In this document: in pieces, positions 10,801-21,721 of the stretch
Layout: each line of letters opens with the position of its first letter
Numbering within the stretch: position 1 is the stretch's first letter
Source: Mangifera indica
Lineage: Eukaryota; Streptophyta; Magnoliopsida; Sapindales; Anacardiaceae
Reading direction: 5' to 3'
Assembly (NCBI RefSeq): GCF_011075055.1
Contig: NC_058138.1
Location: 20,000,928 to 20,064,927 of the forward strand
Length of the DNA stretch: 64,000 bases
Translations under genes and position numbers: made by a program
The notes under the pieces: generated by a model
Databases searched by the model: none
The model's input: the letters and a program-made list of their open reading frames with translations, nothing else
Told to the model about the DNA's origin: nothing

Positions 10801-12887
10801 AACAATGTGAGATACCTGCAAGCCTCCTCGACCATATAGGTGTCTTTGCATTAGCAGCAATATTGTCGGCACACTGTTACCTCTGGTATCGTATGACAAC
10901 TGCATAGATTCAGTAGAAACTCCAAAAACAGTTGCACTGCACGTTTATAACAAGGGTTCTTCAAAATCACAATTACGTATGAATCATGATAAACAATAAA
11001 GAACCTGTATGAGGATTTATAGAAATTTTTGCAATGGATTTAAAACAAAGAGACTTAAAACAATATATATGTCATAAAATGATATTATTTCAAACAATAT
11101 AAATGTTATATAATTTCAAACAAAGCAAATGCCATATGAGGCTTCCTAGACATTATTGCTTGATTTTGTAAAATTTTATTAATCTACAGATATACTAATA
11201 AACATTGCTATTCCCATTTCTAATTGTCACTGTAATTCCAATCTGATATTTATCAAAATGAAATTTGTTCGTAAAGTGGGTTATGTACAAAAGATGTGGG
11301 ATACATCTGACTAGATGTAGATAAATTGCAGAGGCCTCTAAGGGGAGACTGAATACTCTGCAATAATTGCTTTTAGCACATGATGATAGCTAAATCTGTC
11401 AGACGATCACCTACAACTCCAGAGAAGTGGTTCACTTTCAAATTCTGCAACATTTATGCCCAAGCCATTTAAATAGGTAACTAACCTTCTCTTTCTAATG
11501 TGCATAACAAGGGATAATACTCACTGTGCACCACCACAGAAGCTACAAAGATGTAGAGAGCATGGTCCCAAGATGTAGCAAAAAATATTCAATTACAATA
11601 AGTTGCAGTCCATAAGGTTAAGTAATTCCACTCTGGGAAACATGCTCCAACACAATGATATCAATACCCAAGAAATCCAAAAACTAAGCATAAAGCAGCT
11701 CCTTCAAACTACCATTGCAAGCAGAAATAAGCATGAAGTAGTACCAAACCTAACAGGATGCCCTTCAAATATCAGTTCCCAAAAATGGGGCTGACATAAT
11801 CAAGGGCATCATAAAGAAGGATTATGAGTGCAACATTAGTTTATCTGCTAACTACAGCCACAGACTGAGACAAGATTCACACGAAGTCTTTTCATAAAAC
11901 AAAATTAAGTACAAGTTCTATCATATCCTGCTTTGACAGACTCAAAATCCATAAATCAGCTATCTATCTCTTTCACCAATTGTGAAGACAAACAAATTCA
12001 AGTTAGAATAAACGGAGGACAATGAAAAAGCGGAAATAATTTAAGCTATGCAACAACTAGGGAGAACAAATGCCATACGAAATAATCCATAAAACAAATA
12101 ACTGTGGGAAAACAGCTCCCCAATGTTAAGCCACCAAAACTCTATTAAAATATTCTTTAAAAATAAAATACTTGATAATATCACCAAATTTAGAAACTAG
12201 AACACAAAGAAAAAAACATATAAAGGCCAGATTTTTAATAAATTGGGTAAAACCTTGATAAAACAATAATCAACATCCACAAATAACTACAACGATTTTA
12301 CGAACTGCATTGAGCAATGTAGCACCAAAAGAAACAATATCTCACCAATTATTTGTGAAAAAAACACAAACTCTAGAAAATTACATGTGTAAGAACAATC
12401 GAATCCATGAATTAAGCTTACAAAGAGAATTGAAATTAGAATTAGAATTAAAAAATGAGACAATGTACCTAGCACTGGGAGGTCTTCTGGGAACTTCGAG
12501 CTCGAACTCAACAGGCAAGCCGAGGAAACCATTGAACTTATCGAAGGTGACGTGTGCCACGTGTCGGACGTTGGTTGGGGCGCTGATCTCCATAGCACAG
12601 AGCTGTCTCCTCTCAGTTTTACAAGCAATCAAAGACTTTCTGAAAATAGTGACAAGCAGAGTGAGAAGAGACAACTGATCGGAAGGCTCTCTGTGGTTGT
12701 CGCCGTCGACTTCAGCAGCTTCTTCCGTCACGACGGAACAGTTATCATCATCAGCATTACGAAGGAGGAGAGAGTGAGGTGCGCAGGATAAGCAGGGAGG
12801 GGATGCGCAGGATAAGAAAGAGGGAGAAGGAGAAGAGGAAGAAGGAGAAGTAGTTGGAGAGGAAGGGAAATGAAGGACTTCAGTCAT
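1890..12887 (-). CDS. CRIB-domain Rop GTPase-activating protein (five exons)
   Basis: Exons on the minus strand are 12887-12469, 10936-10816, 10602-10483, 3198-2968 and 2459-1890. All introns are GT/AG and phases agree, giving 1461 nt (486 aa), close to the usual plant RopGAP length. The start MTEVLHFPSSP is the family's typical N-terminus. Residues 101-128 (ISAPTNVRHVAHVTF onward) form a CRIB motif that binds Rop GTPases. About 150-330 is the RhoGAP domain, with EGIFR carrying the likely arginine finger (about R186) and MNARNIAMVFAPNMTQ near 282-297. The acidic, Gln/Ser-rich tail ends in the conserved TERTEAWR. In this family the protein stimulates GTP hydrolysis on ROP/RAC GTPases at the plasma membrane and so limits Rop signalling (polarity, low-oxygen response). 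Intron 3 (3199-10482) is swollen to 7.3 kb by a copia element in opposite orientation. All exons are open, so the gene is probably functional if that intron is spliced. Confidence 0.93.
4973..5441 (+). repeat. 5' LTR of copia element
   Basis: 469 bp, TG...CA. About 5010-5230 is an array of degenerate 21-22-bp units built on ATGGCTGATTTTATGCCATTC, forming much of the presumed U3 region. It has one more 22-bp unit than the 3' LTR. Confidence 0.95.
5442..5453 (+). other. Copia primer binding site
   Basis: TGGTATCAGAGC directly follows the 5' LTR and matches the 3' end complement of initiator tRNA-Met, where minus-strand DNA synthesis is primed. Confidence 0.92.
5553..9641 (+). CDS. Copia gag-pol polyprotein, intact
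   Basis: A single 1362-aa open frame starts 99 nt after the primer binding site. The N-terminal gag part (about 1-230) is of the UBN2/Retrotran_gag type. It is followed by two CX2CX4HX4C zinc knuckles at about 236-249 and 254-267. The protease active site is DSGA at about 342. WHKRLGHPN near 469 marks the pre-integrase region. The integrase catalytic triad is D535, D598, E634, with the usual 35-residue D-E spacing. The RT carries FAPVAKM, LYGLKQAP and YVDD (about 1045-1048). RNase H begins at SDADWAG (about 1208) with SSTEAEY further on. The stop TGA (9639-9641) overlaps the polypurine tract. No frameshift or nonsense codon is seen and all catalytic residues are present, so the element may still be competent to move. 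Confidence 0.96.
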   Translation: MSSDKYDVFLIRFNGKNYSAWAFHFMIFVKGKDLWGHIDGSKPAPDKDKDKDEHSKWEVKDAQIMAWILGSVESNIILNLRPFRTAAEMWNYLKKLYSQHNTARRFQLEHELANLQQGSLTISDFYSSFINLWAEYTDIVYATLPPEGLSSVQCVHEITKRDQFLMKLRSEFESTRSNMMNRETVPSLDACLNDLFREEQRLLTQATMEQLKSTSVPMAYAAQGRPKGRDMSTIQCFCCKGFGHYASNCSKKFCNYCKKDGHIIKECPIRPPKRSGTAYTVSVGSSSAGSSVDTAHLTQSAPAPAPVQSVTPEMIQQMIISAFSALGLSGKPFSKPSPWYFDSGASHHMTNNVKSLTNVSKYPGNLKIYTADGNSLPITATGDVSSSITNVFVSPNLTTNLVSVEQLVENDCKVEFSKSGCVVQDQQSGKMIARGPKVGRLFPLQFPMSPCSSLPVITCNSTYVDYRAWHKRLGHPNSNVLHALLNSGLLGNKGSPSLSTVQFDCNSCRLGKSKVLPFPIHTPKIVQPFDLIHSDVWGMTPITSHANYKYFVTFIDDYSRFTWIYFLHSKDELFSVFKFFHAYIQTQFSANIKILRSDNGGEYMSHLFQEFLQTNGIISQRSCPSTPQQNGVAERKNRHLLDVVRTLLLESFVPPRFWCEALSTAVHLINRLPSPTLNHVSPFFQLFGHTPNYSNLRTFGCVCYVHLPTHERTKLTAQAVQCAFLGYSVHQKGFLCYDPNLRRIRVSRNVIFFENQYFFSTHKDDLSPSFSVLPIFTNSSADSVPSKPLIVYQRRKISAPLGPLPAHSLNADPVPATAPTPLRQSTRVRKPPDRYGFTSPLSLTATVSSIPIPSSYKQAMEHECWRRAIETELLALAENQTWDVVPCPPSVNPLGSKFVFSIKLRSDGSIERHKARLVVLGNKQEYGLDYDETFAPVAKMTTVRTILALAASQSWSLHQMDVKNAFLHGDLKEEVYMKLPYGMPTSSPNDVCKLKRSLYGLKQAPRVWFEKFRSTLLGFSFTQSQYDSSLFLQRTSKGIVVLLVYVDDIVITGSDMEAISKLQNLLHSTFHMKDLGQLTYFLGLEVHHQPQGIFLNQHKYIMDLIQLGGLTNTNSVDTPMEINVKYRRDEGELLEDPTLYRKLVGSLIYLTITRPDISYAVHIVSKFMQAPRHLHLSAVRRIIRYILGTPSRGLFFPTGSSLKLQAYSDADWAGCLDTRKSTTGWCMFLGDALISWKCKKQDSVSKSSTEAEYRAMSTACSEIIWLRGLLTELGFSPDQPTPLHADNTSAIQIVANPVYHERTKHIEVDCHSIREAYDRQVITLPHISTTLQIADIFTKSMTRQRHNFLVSKLMLVDLPASI
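9649..10095 (+). repeat. 3' LTR of copia element
   Basis: 447 bp, identical to the 5' LTR except for one missing 22-bp repeat unit and four substitutions. Confidence 0.95.
11700..12385 (-). repeat. RopGAP intron 1 segment with a second copy at 20660-21625
   Basis: This part of intron 1 (introns run 12468-10937) is repeated with moderate divergence at 20660-21625. Shared landmarks are ACAAGATTCAC, GTCTTTTCATAAAACAA, CCACAAATA and GCAATGTAGCACCAAAAGAAA in the same order. The distal copy contains an extra insertion at about 20839-21182. Confidence 0.8.
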
Positions 12888-13479
12888 GACAGGCAAAATT
12901 GAAAGAGACGTTTCCTTGAAATATAAAAAAAAGCAGAAAGATTTGTTGTAGAGATTTAGGATGGAGTTGGATTGAAGAAAAAGGAGAGGGACGTGAGAAT
13001 CATTAAGTCGATTGTTTTTGAGCGTTGAACAAGCAAAGCAAATACCCAAATATCAGTTACACGGATTTGGTGGGAAATCTCTGTGTCAAATTTTTTTATT
13101 TTTCGACTTTATCATAATTTAATAATAATTAATTTTAATTATTAATTTATAATGTCATAAATCCAAAAGTGAAACACCTGGCGAATGGGGAAGCTAATAC
13201 GTGCCATTCCAGCAAATCATCATCACCATCTAATTAATTAAAAGTTCGGTGGCTGGCTGTATTTTAATAGAAAAATAATAAAAAATTTAATAAGCTTTTT
13301 ATTTGTTCAATTTCTCTTTTCATACTAATCTATATAATTCCAATTTTAACATATATTTTCTTAATATTATATCCAATAATAAATAACATGCAATTTATAG
13401 ATGTTTGGCTTGGCTTTTATTGTGATAATTTAGTTATAATTTTTTTTTAAAACATATAAAATTATGTAATTCCTAAACA
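12888..13479 (-). promoter_or_regulatory. Presumed RopGAP 5' UTR and promoter region
   Basis: Lies directly upstream of the RopGAP start and is strongly AT-rich beyond 13080. No specific box can be assigned with confidence. The T run at about 13441-13449 may be the reversed poly(A) tail of the adjacent LINE, which would limit the promoter to roughly 550 bp. Confidence 0.4.
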
Positions 13480-16400
13480 TTAGTTTCTTTTTTCTGCTTG
13501 AAAAAAAAAGAGACAACTTCTTTCATAGATGGTGAACCATATCTGATTTTCTCTGGTTGAAATATATTTTCTGAAAACCCAGGAAACCAAGCCTCCCAAG
13601 GATACCAAACAAGCAGAAACAGGAAAGCACCCTAACAGCCCAACACCCTTGGACAGGCGGTAGGAGAGAGCCACCACTCCTTGAAGCTGTCTAGAAGACC
13701 GAAGCTGGCAAGGGAAGAGGCCAGACCACAAGCCGACAGGAAAAGAAAGGACTTCAGAGCTGAGCTCTCCAAGGCCGAAGGAAAACACTGGAACAGAAGA
13801 AAACAAACTGCAGGCATTCAAAAAGGCAACCTGCCAAGCCCATACTAGATAGAAAACTGAACCAGAAAAATCTGCAAAAAAAGGAACTGTTAAGAGTAAA
13901 CAGGGCGCCCATTCTACAAGCTGGTGCAGCAGCACAGTTTGTAAAGATACAATTCGGCAGCTTCCATTTGCACTTAATCTAGTCATCTCCCGCCTGCTTC
14001 TTCAATTTGGACAGGTTTGCAGTTCTCTCATTGATGATATTGGAGATGGCTTTCACAATGGCAGAAGGCTCTTTCTCTTCATTAGCAAAACATCTTCTAT
14101 TCCTCTCAAGTCAAATGGAATGGACAGTAGCACCCAAACTCAGCCTACCCAAATAATTTTTCAGGCTGGGCGATTTCCACCTCCTCCCATATCATCAATA
14201 TAGCTAGATCAAGGCTCAACAACATACTCAACATCGCTTAATGAAAGGATGCTCCTCCAAATTTCCGTTGTAATAATGCAATCAAAGAAAAGATGGTTAA
14301 TTGATTCCTCTTGAGACTTACAAAATCCACATAAAGGTTATCAACAATTCCCAAACTATAGAACTTGTCTTTTGTTTGAAGCCTATTTCTAATAACCAAC
14401 CAAAGAATTATGAAGTGCTTAGGAGTATGACACTTGACCCAAAGAAGATTGGACCAATTCACAATAGGCTTTCTTTTTCTCAAAATATCCCAAGCCTTCT
14501 TAATACTAAAAAAGCCCGCATTATTAGTACCCCATTTCACGATATCCTCTCCACCCCTAGAAGCACTCAAGAGGGAGTTACAAATATCCCTAAGCTCCCA
14601 AGTAGAAGCATGAGGCCAAAACCATAAACCATCTCTAATAATTTTACTCACCTTATCATATCTTTTGAGATCGGAATTATAGAAGACCCTCTTCCCATAT
14701 TTCTCAATCGGAGGTTTGGAAGGATGCCAATTATCTAACCAAAATGAGATGTCCCTTCCATTCCCCACTTGTAAAGAATATGCTTCCTCACCAAATTTCT
14801 CATCTTAAGAAGGTTTTGCCAAGTACGGGAGCCATTTTAGGAATGTGTAATTTTCCAAAAGAATTTCCTTTTAATGTAGTTGGCATCGACCAATTTCACC
14901 CAAATAAAGTTGTAATTCTTTTTTGCAATATTTCAAATGTGCCTAGTCATCGCTACTTGGTTCCACTCATTGGTATGAACAATCCCTAAGCCCCCTTCCT
15001 CTTTAGGGACACATACATTATCCCAACGAGCCCATCCAAAAGAAAGACCTAAGCTTCTTTTCCATTTCCATATGAATTTTTGTGGGGAGAAAAAATATGG
15101 AGGACCAATAAACTTGAATACTCAAACAAAATGGATTTGAGAAGAGTGCGGTCTACATAGGAGAGGAATTTATTTCTCCAAGAGGTGATTCTCCCACAAA
15201 TTCTATTAATAAGAGGTTATTAATTATTACTATTAATTCTAGAGGAACCAAGAGGTATCCCAAGGTACTTGAAAGGTAAAGTGCCCTCAACAAAGCCCTT
15301 CTCTCTTAAATAATCCTTGATCTTGCCATCCGCTTTTCCGGAACAATAAAAGTTGCCCTTGAGATTATTGGCTTCCAATCTCAACCAATTCCCAAACACT
15401 TCAAGGGCATTAAAGAGACAATTGATCAAGTTCTTATCCGCCTTACAAAAGAGCATAAGGTCATCTATGAAACAAAGGTGAAATAACTTCAACTTCTTGC
15501 AATTCTTATGGAATTTGAAAGAGGGATCCAAGGAGACTTTATTCAAGAGGTTGGATAAAACCTCCATAGCAATAACAAACATGTAAGGGGAGATAAGGCC
15601 CCCTTGTCTAAGGCCCTAGAACTCCCAAAGAACCCATCAAGCTCCCAATTCACACTAATAAAGAAACGAGGCGAAGTGATGCATTTAGCAATCCAATGAA
15701 TCATCATACTAAGGAATTCGATAGCTTTGAGAGAGGCCAAGATAAAATCTCATCTCACCGAATCATAGGCTTTTTTAATATCAATCTTTAAGGTGCAATT
15801 TTCCATTTTTCCCATGGACTTATGGGAGTTGTAAAGAAGATCTTGGCATAATAAGATATTATCTCCAAATCTCCTCCCTTTGACAAAGGTTGCTTGATTT
15901 TGGTTAATAATGAGAGGCAAAACTTTCTTGATTCTATGAGCCATAATTTTGGTGATGCATTTATAAATAGTATTGCAACATGAAATAGGCCAAAAGTCAT
16001 TGCGTAATGAGGGGTTAGGGCACTTCAGGACAAGCACAATAAAGGTGCAATTAATTTCTTTTAGGAGCTCCCCTAAAAGGAAGAAGTCTTTAATAGCCTC
16101 CACCACCTCCTCCTCAACCACATTCCAAGCCTTCATAAAGAATAAAGCCCCAAAACTATTGGGACCCAAGGCCTTAATATTAGGAAGGCTAAACAAAGTT
16201 TTTTCAATTTCTTCTTTGGAAACCTTATCTACTAACATCTTAGCCAACTCAAGAGGAACTTTGTTGTCAATAACTTCACCAATGCCACCCAACGCACCAT
16301 ATTGCCTGTCATCTTTGAAGAGAGATTTAAAATAATTAACAACCTCCTCCTTGATGTTATCTTGATCACAAGTCATACTTCCATCCACCCTAGAAAGCTT

Positions 16401-17335
16401 GGAAATCTTGTTAATATTTTTCTCCCATTTACATATTTGAAAAAGAAGCTTGTATTCCCATCACCTTCCTTAAGCTAATGAATTCTAGATTTTTGCATTG
16501 CCAAAGATTCCTCCACCTTGTTCAATTTGATGTATTTCTCAATCAAAACATGCTCTAAGGAGTTCAACTCAACATTGAATAAATCATTCCCAAGCGACCT
16601 TTGGGCTGCCAAAAGTTCTTCCCTCGCTTTCTTCACCATTTCAGAAATATTTCAAAACTCTTTCTTATTGAGCTTCTTTAACTCACCTTTAAGGATCTTA
16701 AGCTTAGAGACTATATGAAATAGCGGGGTACCTGAAATGCTTGTCTTCCAAACTTTCTCCACAAGAGGAATGAAGTTTTCATGCTTTGCCCACATGTTGA
16801 AAAATTTGAAGGGAATCCTTCTTCTTCTCCCCCTATCCCCACCAAGCAAGAGTAATGGTTTGAAAGAGAGTTAGGTTGAAATGAAGCACTCGACTCTAGC
16901 AAAACATACAACCAAGCTTCATTCACTAAGACTCTATTGAGCTTACAACAAATTTTTCTATTCCCTTCCCTTTTATTGGTCCAAGTGAATAGATTGCCAA
17001 CAAAATTAAGATAATCTAAGTTTGCTTCAATGCACATGTTATTGAGATCATCAAAATAAAGCTTTTACCATCAATCCCTCCACATTTTTCTGAATCATAG
17101 TAGATAGAATTGGAATCTCCTATCACAAGCCAAGGCACATCTTTAATAAAGTTAGCATCTTCCAATACCTCCTTCCAAAGTGATTTCCTCTCGAAGAGAG
17201 AGTTGAAAGCATAGACAAAAGTGCAAAAAAAGGAAAAAGGATGATCACCAATCTTGATATCACAGAACATCGATTGAGGAGACACTCTAATGGCTTTAAG
17301 AGTCACTTGCATAGAAACCATCTGCATTATCACTT
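13480..17335 (-). mobile_element. Decayed 5'-truncated LINE (L1-type) retrotransposon
   Basis: Read on the minus strand, fragments of a plant LINE ORF2 follow in the expected order. Endonuclease pieces lie at 17333-16711 (VPWLVIGDSNSIYY, FTWTNKREGNRK). Reverse transcriptase pieces lie at 16388-15220, with LKIDIKKAYDSV and a catalytic motif reading FIDD instead of the usual FADD. The C-terminal zf-RVT region lies at 14768-14238 (SFWLDNWHP, VKCHTPKHF). The last 750 bp look like 3' UTR. Frameshifts and stops break the frame many times, so it is inactive. The 5' end of the endonuclease is missing and abuts a gypsy remnant at about 17336. Confidence 0.88.
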
Positions 17336-18906
17336 GGACAAAAGCTAACTGTTGTGTTTTTTCTAGCGGTTTCTATAAATTGGCCTAATCAATAATGCCA
17401 GTTCTCTTCCTTTTTTCCCTTCCTATGTGCATTGTTGATCTCCTCCAGAAAAAGACATTCAAAATTACTCAAAATTCCTCAAAATATTTCCTAATGTTAC
17501 AAGCCATTGAGCTCCTAGGATGAGATCATAGTTGTCTAAAGATAGTAGGTAAACATCAATGTAAAAGGTTTGTCCTTATGCCTTCCACTCAAACTTCTCA
17601 CACCTAAATCGACACTAAAGTTCTTGTCTGTTAGCTACTACCACTCTAATGCCTTCTAGTGGTTTAAGAGGACACCCTAACTTGCTAGTTGTCTGCTCAC
17701 TCAAGAAGTCATGAGTATTTCCTGAGTCCATCAAAATATAAAGAGGTTTATTTCAATGCACCCCATCAAGTCTTATTACTCTTGGCCCATTTCTTCCGCT
17801 AACTGCATTCAAGGATAATTCCATTAAACTAGACTCCTCCAGCTCCTCTTCCTTTTTTTTTTCCACCTGGTCTTCTTCTCCTTCACCTGTATTAACTTCC
17901 AACTGCAAGGTAAATGCCTGCTTCTTTTGCGCTTATGACCAAAGGTGTATTTCTCATTACATCAGAAACATAAATTCTTTGCTCTTCGATTATCCAATTC
18001 TTTACTAGACAGGTTCTTATTATTTTTTGTTGGGGAATTATAATGAGTTTTAGGAAGGTTGGTTGTAGGAAGGATTCCTATTTGGTTGCTCTATTTGTTT
18101 GGTTGTGAGGTGTTGGTTGAGTTGAACTGAGGAGTGTGTGCTTGGGAAAAGTGGCCTACATATGGTATTTTAGTCATAGGTTCGGGTTATTCCTTAATAG
18201 CGACAATGGTAATTTCCTGTAATTTGGCCAACCAGTATGTTTTAGCCAATGACTTCAGCTTGGACATTCTCATAGACATTTGTAGTACATCGGTCAGGCT
18301 TGAAAGGAAAAAAAAGTAGGAGTCTAGTCCTCTCTGATCTCGACTCTAGGATAGATATCATCAAAGGAATCAAAATAGTCTTGTCATGGACCTACTTGTT
18401 GGAGATTCCTTATATCAACTAGTGGATCGTCATAAGCATGTGTTCCAAATTAGAAGCTGAACATACTCCCCCCATGGTAGATATGATCTCCTCGAGTCCT
18501 CATCACTCCTTGATGCCATTGAATGGCCTTACCCTCCAAATGAAGTGCTGTCACTTTGACCCTATTATGTTTTGGTGTGTCGTTGACTTCAAAAAAATAT
18601 ACAGCTCTCAACAGCCGTCAAGTTTTTCCCCATGAAACTTTGGAAACTCTAGTTTAGTCAAGCAACTCCAAATCAACCAATTATCATACCCTTTTGCCTT
18701 GACTTCGTTCTCTGTTAGATCCACTGTTTTTTGTTAGTGGAGGATCTTAGATTGTTGGATGCTTAGGTCTCCGATTAAGTTCTTAATCTCATCTATAGAT
18801 TCCTTTAATTTTCTTGTACCAAATGCAGTAACTCACACTTCAGCTCTTGGTTTCGTGTTCCCTTGGCCATTTCAATCAACAGCTCTGATATCACTTTGAT
18901 ACAAAT
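17336..18906 (-). mobile_element. Decayed Ty3/gypsy 5' internal region (leader, gag, protease)
   Basis: On the minus strand, GATATCAGAGC near 18890-18880 follows the LTR as a degraded initiator-Met primer site. Broken gag frames come next, with SLAKTYWLAKLQE typical of gypsy gag. Then come a worn zinc knuckle (CNEKYTFGHKR) near 17945 and retropepsin-like traces near 17730. Many stops and frameshifts are present. RT, integrase and the 3' LTR are absent; the remnant ends where the LINE begins. Confidence 0.72.
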
Positions 18907-19312
18907 TGAATGATTCCGGAAGAATTCAGATTAGAAAATACAGTTCGAGAATGTGACAGGTAGAGAGGAAAAGGAATTTAGAGTTGAAATGGCCGAAGAA
19001 TATGAACATCATAATTCCATATTTTTATTCCATGACGAATTCCTTATTTACACATCCTTTTTAAAAATGTATTCCCTCATTAGTGGCATAACTAATGCCA
19101 TGCCATTACATTCATGCCTTAAACAAAACAAATCAGTGGCATAATTAAAGCCATGCCATTACAGTTATTCCTAAAACAAAATAGAATAACATTTGGAAAA
19201 AAAGGACAGTTGTCCGCTCCTTTATTCCCTTTAATGAAACGGATTGTTTTATGCCTCGACTGTTGTGAAACGTTGTCGTCTTGTTCATCCTTGCTGATTC
19301 GAATTCCTATCA
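18907..19312 (-). repeat. 5' LTR of the gypsy remnant, inserted in gene P1
   Basis: 406 bp on the minus strand, starting TGATAGGAATTCG and ending TCATTCA before the primer site. Its outer end breaks the P1 frame exactly where the intact paralog P2 continues (CGNY then QDLAAEIN). The 3' LTR is missing, so the target duplication cannot be checked. Confidence 0.7.
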
Positions 19313-19608
19313 TAGTTGCCACACTCATGCAGCCTGACCCTTCCAATAGTATTCGGAGGCTCTGCCAATCTAATGGGCACAAAATTTGACTTCACCTGTG
19401 GCCGGGCATTTGTCAATTTAGGGATATTTCTTGGACCTCCCAGAATATCTGCAGCCATTACCATTTCCCCATTAGCATCAGCAATATAAAACTCCGCATT
19501 TACCAATGTGGGGGCATCTGTGCCTTTTCCACTTGAACCTTCCTCGGCCTTTAGTTTATCTGCAACTTCATCTTTTTCTGCTGGCTTCTGCCCATCTTGA
19601 CCTTTCAT
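19313..19608 (-). pseudogene. P1: truncated paralog of unknown gene family
   Basis: About 98 codons remain, starting MKGQDGQKPAEKDEV and ending LHECGNY, then interrupted by a gypsy LTR. It is very similar to P2 (24140-24760) but lacks a segment of about 26 residues that P2 has before the HVNSSFVPI region. As in P2, a likely 5' UTR exon ends with a GT donor at 20106, and the upstream flank (19690-20110) matches P2's intron. The C-terminal half is gone. Function is unknown. Confidence 0.7.
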
Positions 19609-20459
19609 TGATCTTGGATTCTGTCTTCAATAAAACACCTATATGAGCGTTAGTCTATGGCATATAAATGTATTGCACTACAAAATATAGTATTGAACAC
19701 AAGAAAACATAAACTTCTTCTTGGGAAATTCTGTATTCAGCCCTAAAAAGAAGCTAATATATTTTCCAATGAGGCTCGGATCGCTTAACTGCAAATTTGA
19801 TTTATTAGTAATTATGTACGTTATTCTTAAACCCCTTGCATACATGAATTTCCTCATAAATGGTTTCTCGCTCATGAATGTGTTCTTTCTTGCTCTTTTC
19901 TCCAAGATTCTTGTAAACGAAACAGAGTTTGTAAACATACAAATGATAAAAGAAATTGAATCTTTTTCTACGGCAGGCTCAATGTGTTATAAAGATGAGC
20001 CACAACAGCAAAAGAAAGCACAAAAAATCAATACACCATAGAACATGAATTCAATTGAAAGTGCAAGAAGCATAAATCCTTAGTTTTATCACATATAATA
20101 CCTACCTGTCAGAATCCTGAAACAAGTTTCTTCGCACTGAATATCAAAAAGCTTTCCTAGACAGATAAGCACCAGGAATATCACAAATAATTAAAACCAG
20201 AAACAAAATCCTAACAAGCCTAAAATGTAGAGTCTAAAGAGATATTTAAATCAAATGAAGTTTATCTCTTAAAAAAGAGATATAAATTTAAAAAAAAAAA
20301 AAGGTATAAGCAGTAATAATAAAGGATATGATTATTAATGAAATTGTTTAGATAAGGATTATAAATTAAAGACGGGAGTAGTAGAATATCAGTAAATTTG
20401 GTTTTATATTTGCTGCATGTTAATAATTAGATTATACTTTGTTGAGTAATGACAGTTAT

Positions 20460-20640
20460 TGCTGAGGCAAATTAGGTGGAAGTGGAATTTGATGGCTAAG
20501 AAATATAGCTTTCACTATCTCTGACAAATATGGCCAATATGATGAAACTGAACCATCATCCAAATTTGTCAAGTAATTCAAGAATAAAGTTCCTCAGTAT
20601 AAATGTAAAAGAAAGCAGGGTAAGAAAAGCATACCGCAAA
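20460..20640. repeat. Segment shared with 34690-34870
   Basis: About 170 bp with shared landmarks GAACCATCATCCAAATTTGT and CCTCAGTATAAATGTAAAAG also found at 34690-34870. It is a noncoding duplicated fragment of unknown origin. Confidence 0.65.
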
Positions 20641-20659
20641 TTTGATTAATTTCTAATTA

Positions 20660-21625
20660 TGTACCATTGCATGCAGAAACAAGTATGAAACAGTACCAAA
20701 TGTAACAGGATGCTTTTGATATATCAGTTCCCAAAAATGGTTTATCTGTTAACTGCAGCCATACACTGAGACAAGATTCACGCCAAGTCTTTTCATAAAA
20801 CAAGGTTTAGTACAAGTTCTGTTATATTCTGCATATATGTGCTCGAACTTGAAATAAGTTAAGCTCAAGTGAGCTTAAGGTTGAGGCTCGAGTCTGATAA
20901 TTCAATATTTTCAGGTTTGAGTTTTAGGGGTGTTTGGTTCGTAAAGCTCATAAGCCTAAAAAATTTGATACGAATTGATTAAAACAACATCATTTCAATC
21001 AATATGGGTCAAAATAAGTCATTTTAGTATCGAACCAAGCTCAAAACTAGATTCGAGCTCGAACTTGAGCCAAACTCATGTTTGACTCTTCTTAAATAAG
21101 CCAAACTCATGTTTGACTCTTCTTAAATGAGTCAAACTCAAACATTTTTGAAACATACTCGGTAAACTCAAGCTTGACATTGACTAACTCAAAATCCGTA
21201 AGTCAGCTAGCTATTTCTGTCTCCCATTGTGAAGAAAATCAAACTCAAGTTAGAATATATTAAGGAAAATGAAAAAGAGGAAACACTTTAGGTTATGCAA
21301 CAACCAGGGAGGAGAATAAATGCCATATGAAATAATCCATAAAACAAATAAACTGTGGGAAAACAGCTCCTCAATGTTAAGCCACCAAAAAACTATTAGA
21401 ATATTCTTAAAAAGGTAACTACTTGATGATATCAGCAAAACTAGATACTAAAAACACAAATAAAAAACAACTAAAGGCCAGATTTTTAATAAATTGAGAA
21501 AAATCTTGATAGAACAGTAATCAACATCCACAAATAGCTACAACGATTTTACAAACTGCATAGAGCAATGTAGCACCAAAAGAAATGACTCACCAATAAT
21601 GTGAAAAAACACAAGTTCTAAAAAC
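20660..21625. repeat. Displaced copy of RopGAP intron 1
   Basis: Collinear with 11700-12385 but broken by an insertion at about 20839-21182. No RopGAP exon accompanies it. Confidence 0.78.
20839..21182. mobile_element. GAGCTCGAG-rich insertion related to 62430-62700
   Basis: Absent from the homologous intron copy at about 11940. It is rich in variants of GAGCTCGA and AACTTGAGC on both strands, with a middle resembling that of the element at 62430-62700. It contains a tandem duplication of about 30 bp (GCCAAACTCATGTTTGACTC) near 21069-21128. Probably a non-autonomous DNA element. Confidence 0.5.
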
Positions 21626-21721
21626 CATCATGGTATAATTGCACATCCTGGAGGAGAAATTACTGATAATATAGCCTTAAAAAACATGTACATATTTCTT
21701 TTGTGCTATGCCTGAGATGGA

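Noticed and set aside
13480..13986. 168-residue minus-strand frame rich in hydrophobic residues
   Set aside because: It falls in the LINE 3' region, has no family resemblance and a low-complexity composition; taken as LINE 3' UTR.
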